A stretch of DNA of 64,000 nt from the NCBI RefSeq assembly GCF_038502225.1, contig NC_091298.1:38408972-38472971 (forward strand). Reading direction: 5' to 3'. This document shows positions 58,995 through 64,000 of this stretch, piece by piece; the first letter of the stretch is position 1; every line of letters begins with the position of its first letter. This DNA is from Cherax quadricarinatus. Lineage: Eukaryota; Arthropoda; Malacostraca; Decapoda; Parastacidae. The position numbers and the translations under genes are program-made. A model generated the notes under the pieces. The model was not told where the DNA came from and ran no database searches. It saw only the letters and a list, made by a program, of their open reading frames with translations.

Positions 58995-59682
58995 GCAAAA
59001 CAACCACTGTGAAAGAATAGAGAAATTCCAAGCGCTTTCGTGACTAACTTTATCGTAAATTTTACAAGGAATCATATAGACACATCCTTGTAAAATTTGC
59101 GATAAAGTTTATTACGGTCAAACTGGTAAAAGTCTCGAACTAAGATTAAAACAACATAAATATAGCATTAGAACTGGACAAGATTCCAATGCTCTATTTA
59201 TTCATGTAAGAGATTTTAACCATCCAATTGATTTTCAAAAAGTTGAGAAAGTTGTATCAAGCAAGTCCATGGTCGACAGGAATATAAATGAATCTTGTTT
59301 CATAAAAAGCAGTTTTGACAATAATATGAATATTTCCTTTGTTTTATATAAATTTGATCCATTTATATTTAATAGAATTTGTGAAGAATTTAATAATACA
59401 TTGGACAAATAATAAATTTTAAAATTCATAATTCTTGGGTAGAATAGTTTGTTGGTGGGTTGTGTGAAGGACCTGTCTAGTTGGGCCAGCGGGCCTGCTG
59501 CAGTGTTCCCTTTCTCATGAGTCGCACGTCAGGTGTTGCTTTGTTGTGGGATGTGATAGTGAGGTGTGGGCTAGACCCTTTATATGCCTTCCTTTGATGC
59601 ATTACTTTTATTGTTCCTTGATAATGTGAGTAGTCACGAAAGCGCTTGGAATTTCTCTATTCTTTCACAGTGGTTGTTTTGC
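58995..59682 (+). mobile_element. PLE fragment bounded by perfect 49-bp inverted repeats
   Basis: 58,995-59,043 and 59,634-59,682 are exact reverse complements (49 of 49). Inside: a second inverted repeat of about 25 bases (59,046-59,070 with 59,085-59,110), the GIY-YIG coding tail (59,086-59,412) and a 3' UTR with CTGTCTAGTTGGGCCAGCGG (59,472). Just before the right repeat lies GTGAGTAGTCACGAAAGCGC, a hammerhead-like stem II plus GAAA with a decayed core (TTGATAA). Confidence 0.8.
59086..59412 (+). CDS. C-terminal GIY-YIG endonuclease domain of a PLE, intact but 5'-truncated
   Basis: 108 sense codons without interruption, ending at TAA 59,410-59,412; no ATG start because the copy is 5'-truncated. 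Residues: [20 protein letters not shown] (the Cys pair and YYG of the GIY-YIG fold; the GIY strand itself is cut off), [20 protein letters not shown] (conserved His/Tyr and basic residues), [13 protein letters not shown], then a lysine- and asparagine-rich tail ending [10 protein letters not shown]. In PLEs this domain nicks the target for priming. Absence of stops suggests a younger copy than the one at 46,234. It cannot be expressed as it stands. Confidence 0.75.
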   Translation, partial: PCKICDKVYYGQTGKSLELRLKQHKYSIRTGQDSNALFIHVRDFNHPIDFQKVEKVVSSKSMVDRNINESCFIKSSFDNNMNISFVLYKFDPFIFNRICEEFNNTLDK

Positions 59683-59724
59683 ATATTCTGAAATCATCTG
59701 TTTACTGTGATCATATTGCATATA

Positions 59725-59979
<255 letters not shown>

Positions 59980-60084
59980 TTTCATAATTTGTTTTTGTTC
60001 ATCAGAGGTTGATTTATATTTACCTCAAGCTAAAGAGAACGTGATCGAAAAAGATTTTTGTGCGTCTTATGTGGATTTACCTTC

Positions 60085-60200
60085 TTCAGCCTAATATCCA
60101 TTCTCTTCTGAATTTGATAGAAGAAGCCTAGTGCATAGGCGAAACGTTTCAGTAATAAACATGCATGTCTCCTGCCAGATCATAGGCAGATGGAATGATC
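60085..60200 (+). mobile_element. PLE terminal repeat fragment, decayed hammerhead
   Basis: GATAGAAGAAGCCTAGTGCA and TAGGCGAAACGTTTC: stem II (GCCTA..TAGGC) and GAAAC remain, the CUGANGA core does not. Confidence 0.5.
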
Positions 60201-60950
60201 AGAGAAATGGTACATTTAGTTTAATTCAGACAATTATAATGCTCCAAGTCTACGAGAAGTGAAATTGAATAATGTAGATATCAGTTACTCTTCATGCGAA
60301 TAAGAATTAGTAAGTCTGGCTAGCAGTAATCTGAAGCCAAAACAACAGTGTACAGTGTTCGCGATAAAGTTAATATAATTCTTGAATTCATATCACAGAG
60401 CATAAATAATAGGAGTCCTCGGAGAATTATGATAAAGTTGATCCTATGTATCACAATTTTTTTTTAGGAAGACAGTCTTGGGGCACACAATCTGCAATCT
60501 CTGGAAAGGCTTATAATTATGGAGGAATATGATTGATGTGTACTAATAGAAGACAGGAATAAATAATGAGGATATATATCTAGCCAAAACAGGACCCGCA
60601 GCAATAAGTTTAAGTTGTAAGAATTTAGAATTAGAAAAGATACTAGAAAGCAATGGTTTAGTAACAGACTTGTGGATGAGTGAGAAAAAACTCCCGAGTA
60701 GCATCACTGAAGTGAAAACCTTGGAAAGTTTTCAAAATAGGTAAGAGAAATACATGGACGGACCAGGAAACCTGCTGCAGTGCTCCTTCTTTCTCATGTT
60801 CTTAATATCTCTTGAAGTACCTGTTCTCTCTTTTTTTTTTTTTTTCAAGAAAGCTAATCTAACCTGAAGTGAGGATAAAAAAAAATATCCAAAGACAGGT
60901 TAAATCCTTGTTACACTGTTTCATTTAAGTCTTTGGCTAAAGTTTCACCG
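60201..60950. other. no recognisable gene
   Basis: Contains a PLE-UTR-like block GGAAACCTGCTGCAGTGCTC at 60,768 and a poly-T run at 60,831-60,847. Confidence 0.5.
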
Positions 60951-62330
60951 TAGGACAGGTCAGAATTGGTAACATCTGCATGAACTGTTGAAGACCAATA
61001 ATTACTGGTCGAGTTCTTGTGATGGTGACCTTATCCTCTCCTTCCACTTGTTCCATTGCTTCTTTAAATTGATTAATAACTGTGACAACCTCCTTTAGTG
61101 CTACGAGTTAAAGTAAAAATAATTTCTTGTTTTTATTCTCCCTAAAATTAAACAAATGTTCGAACTTATTGACTTGTTCGAATCCTTTCAGAACTTGTTT
61201 TATCAAATTTAGTGCGAATTACATCATATTACATTTGGAGATTGCAAATCTCCAAATGATACAGCAAAAGTTTATCTTCGGACTGAATTTACAAGACAGG
61301 ATTTTTTTGAATTGCTAAAAAAAAATAAAACTATTTACCTCTAAATCAGTGAGATATCTTTTATATAAAGTTGACAAGTATGGTAAAATAAGCTCACAAG
61401 TTCTAAGTTCCAGCAAAAGAAACTGAGAATATCTTTCCACGTCCATTTCTACCACAGGTGAGTCTTCAAGTTCAGCGACGGGAAAACCTAGGAGACGCAT
61501 CCAAAGTTTTACTTATTAACTAGGTATTGTCTGCTACAACTTTCTTACTTTACCTCTGATAGCATAACAGCCTACCAGCTCCTCATAAACAACTGTTATG
61601 TTGAAGGTTGTATGAATCTCTTCAAATATCAAAAACTCTTGGCATAAGTTCCCAGTTCCTAAAGAACAAAAAGTCACAATACCGTGACTAGAACAATACA
61701 CAAATAACCTGCGCACAGGAGAGAGGAGCCTCAGATAACGTATTGGTCCAACTTGGACCACTGACAAAGTTACAAAGTCACAGTGGGACTTTGTAAATGT
61801 TCCAAGTCGGACCGATTCCCAGTTTCCTATTTATAAAGTGAGTTATTGCTCCAGAGAATGACATTATCTTTCGACTGGTCTGAGATCTAATGTTAGATTA
61901 ACTTGTTTGAGATAATGGAATGTTTCTTTCATTGCAGCTTCCATCTTTCTTGCGAATGCTGGAAGATGTGTTTCCAACTGTTGACCGTAGAGGAATCACA
62001 AACTTTTGCTCGCTTATAAAAGATTTCTGAAAGTAGTGCTCTTCACAGTATTCACTGGCAGCTGGTCACATGCATTACATTACAATTTTTGTTTTTTGCT
62101 AAGGATCCTTGTCACAAATCATATCGATAATTGCTTCTGTACGCTGCTCATACTTACTGAAGGTTCAGCAGCCACTTTCTATGCATCATCATGCTTCTTT
62201 CAATGCAACGTTTTAAGAGTGTGATGAGGTTTGACGTAACTTTCACAGAAGCCTTGACCTTCCTCTCGTAACTTCTGCACTTACTGCAGATTCAATTCTC
62301 ATTATATTTGATTCACTGTAGCTTTAAATT
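60951..62330 (-). pseudogene. probable hAT-family transposase relic
   Basis: Minus-strand blocks in order: KRAKVCDSS-like and VNLTLDL (about 61,890), SFSGAITHFINRKLG (61,850-61,805), then after a small insertion EFLIFEEIHTTFNITVVYEE (61,640-61,590), YAIRGKVRKL, LELRTCELILPYLSTLYKRY (61,420-61,360) and KEVVTVINQFKEAMEQVEGE, DKVTITRTRPVIIGLQQFM (61,100-60,980). The order fits the RNase H-like domain of hAT or zf-BED transposases (LTLDxWTS, then the acidic VTISxVxP block). Multiple stops. Terminal repeats and 8-bp target duplications were not found. Confidence 0.5.
61661..61815 (-). mobile_element. small PLE-type insertion with target-site duplication in the hAT relic
   Basis: 155 bp flanked by TTCCCAGTTCCT (61,649) and TTCCCAGTTTCCT (61,816). 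It shares AAGTCACAATACCGTGACT, ACACAAATAACC and TTGGACCACTGACAAAG with the insertion at 47,366. The GAAAC next to stem II has decayed (AATAC). Confidence 0.7.
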
Positions 62331-63017
62331 CCATCCTGCATATAAACGACGATCGTACGGTGTATAATGAGAAGCAAAAGTTTCTCACAAGCACACTACA
62401 GTTGACTGAAATAACTGAATACTCATATCCCGATTACCAATATTATTTGTACGCCCATTGCCAAAACCTTGAAATATAACAAGAAATGGTTTCTCTTTAC
62501 TGATTTTATAACTCTTCCAAGACGATATCGAGTCAAAACTGTTCATTAAACTCATGAACGTTTATCCACTCCAGTGGCTTCTGCTTTCATAATGACAAAA
62601 ATGCCTTCATAATCTTCACAACTTTAATTAAAACTGCTATTTAAAAAAATAAAGAAATGAAACATTTTAACAAAAATCATGGATAGCTACGTTTTTATTT
62701 ACAAAAAAAAAAAAGAGTCCACTCATCAGATCTCGACTACGACTGCTGAGGAAGAAGACAAGTCAAACAGCTCAGGCAAACATGACTTACAATATAGGCG
62801 CTAAACGTAACTCAATCAACATGAATCGCAACAAAATATACAGTTATATACAATATGATGTGCTCATACTTTCATTCTCAAATTCGCTTACAATAGTGCC
62901 ATGACACTACGACAGTTCATTCATTAGTAGAAAGTCCCATCCTAACTACAGGCTGAAGTTCCTACGTACTTTCTGACACCATCAGTCAATAGTACTGGAG
63001 TCAGGTGAATGAAGCAG
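62331..63017. other. no recognisable gene
   Basis: AT-rich with short homopolymers; nothing recognised. Confidence 0.5.
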
Positions 63018-63430
<413 letters not shown>

Positions 63431-63734
63431 CAAACAGACACAGATGAAACATTCGCTCTTGAAGGAGAGGAGGGACGCCCGAGGGCTGGTTGGGTGCGAC
63501 TATTGGAAAGTTGGGGGCATCAAATATTCCCTTCAGGCCCGTGCTCCTGTCTCAGTAAGAATGTTGGCTTGGACCTGGAAATGCTCCTAGCGGAAAAACT
63601 CTATGTTTTTCTTTCCCAAGAAAACCAGCAAGAAAAACATCAGTGTAAAAAGTCACAAATAAGAGATCCCTTTAAATTGTTTTTCACACCGTGGTTTGAC
63701 TTCCAGCAGCAAGTTAATATTCTATGGAATAAAA

Positions 63735-64000
63735 ACGAATGTTAGGTAAGACACATATGCAACAGTTAGACAACTTTATTCCGAAACGTTTCGCCTACAC
63801 AGTAGGCTTCTTCAGTCGAATACAGAAAGTAGGCAGGAACAGTAGAGATGTGAAGACGATGTAATCAGTCCATCACCCTTGAAGTCGTAGAATTTGAGGG
63901 GTTGTCAGTCCTCGGCCTAGGAAGTTCAGTTCCATAGTCAGGAACTGAACTTCTCCAGGCCAGACCGACAACCCCTCTAACGACTTCAGCGGTGATGGAC
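63735..64000 (-). mobile_element. PLE terminal repeat, palindromic, running off the window
   Basis: GATGTGAAGACGATGTAATC and CAGTCCATCACCCTTGAAG match the repeats at 34,385 and 36,690. 63,868-63,934 and 63,940-64,000 are reverse complements (GTCCATCACC, GAGGGGTTGTC, GAAGTTCAGTTCC), so a second, inverted copy starts at the window edge. Confidence 0.75.
63777..63822 (-). ncRNA. hammerhead ribozyme-type fold in PLE repeat
   Basis: Minus strand: stem I strand TATTCGA (63,822-63,816), core CTGAAGA (63,815-63,809), one A, stem II GCCTAC-TGT-GTAGGC (63,807-63,793), GAA, minimal stem III ACGT, cleavage-site T (63,785), and stem I strand TCGGAATA (63,784-63,777) with one bulged G. The core satisfies CUGANGA...GAAA. 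This matches the minimal type I hammerheads known in Penelope-like elements; the single A between core and stem II is unusual. Self-cleavage is inferred, not shown. Confidence 0.65.

Overview
The window looks like intergenic, repeat-saturated DNA from a large eukaryotic genome, most likely a decapod crustacean (crayfish, lobster or shrimp type). This assignment rests on the mix of element types and on short interspersed repeats that I remember from decapod sequences; no database search was possible. I found no host gene with a credible exon structure. Every recognisable coding stretch belongs to a transposable element or to a multi-copy relic, and nearly all are broken by stops or frameshifts.

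Layout. 1-7.5 kb: end of a Tigger/pogo DNA transposon, then several pieces of one LINE family (called LINE-A here) with an inserted tRNA-derived SINE, a gag-like ORF1 relic, and a 5'-inverted LINE-A copy. 6.8-7.4 kb: long (TA)n tracts around a palindromic tRNA-like unit. 7.5-15 kb: a possible solo BEL-type LTR, then a Ty3/gypsy element whose 3' half of pol is inverted relative to gag and the 5' half of pol. 15.3-18.9 kb: a BEL/Pao element lacking most of its reverse transcriptase. 19-25 kb: palindromic trinucleotide-tailed repeats, a 25-bp minisatellite, a nearly readable LINE-A reverse transcriptase, and a Penelope-like element (PLE) terminal repeat with a hammerhead-type ribozyme fold. 25.5-33.1 kb: a 7.6-kb array of a 32-bp unit. 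34.4-37 kb: inverted PLE terminal repeats around a relic of a multi-copy uncharacterised arthropod protein. 37-42.7 kb: a gag-like ORF1 relic and a nearly full-length CR1/L2-like LINE (LINE-B). 42.9-48.3 kb: several PLE palindromes, PLE reverse transcriptase and GIY-YIG relics. 50.5-55.7 kb: two unrelated minisatellites that both have a 39-bp period, the second with an inverted block. 56.7-57.8 kb: a third LINE (LINE-C). 58.4-60 kb: a second palindromic tRNA-like unit between (TA)n tracts and a PLE fragment bounded by perfect 49-bp inverted repeats. 61-62.3 kb: a probable hAT transposase relic with a small PLE-type insertion. 63-64 kb: GA-rich microsatellite and a PLE terminal repeat with the best hammerhead fold in the window.

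Recurring theme: inverted, head-to-head repeat pairs. tRNA-like repeats occur as palindromes with microsatellite tails pointing outward, and PLE terminal repeats occur as palindromes with hammerhead-type folds near the outer ends. LINE-A and LINE-B 3' ends run directly into CA, TA or TAA microsatellites. These patterns, the pol inversion in the gypsy element and the small PLE-type insertions with target-site duplications are the most interesting content.
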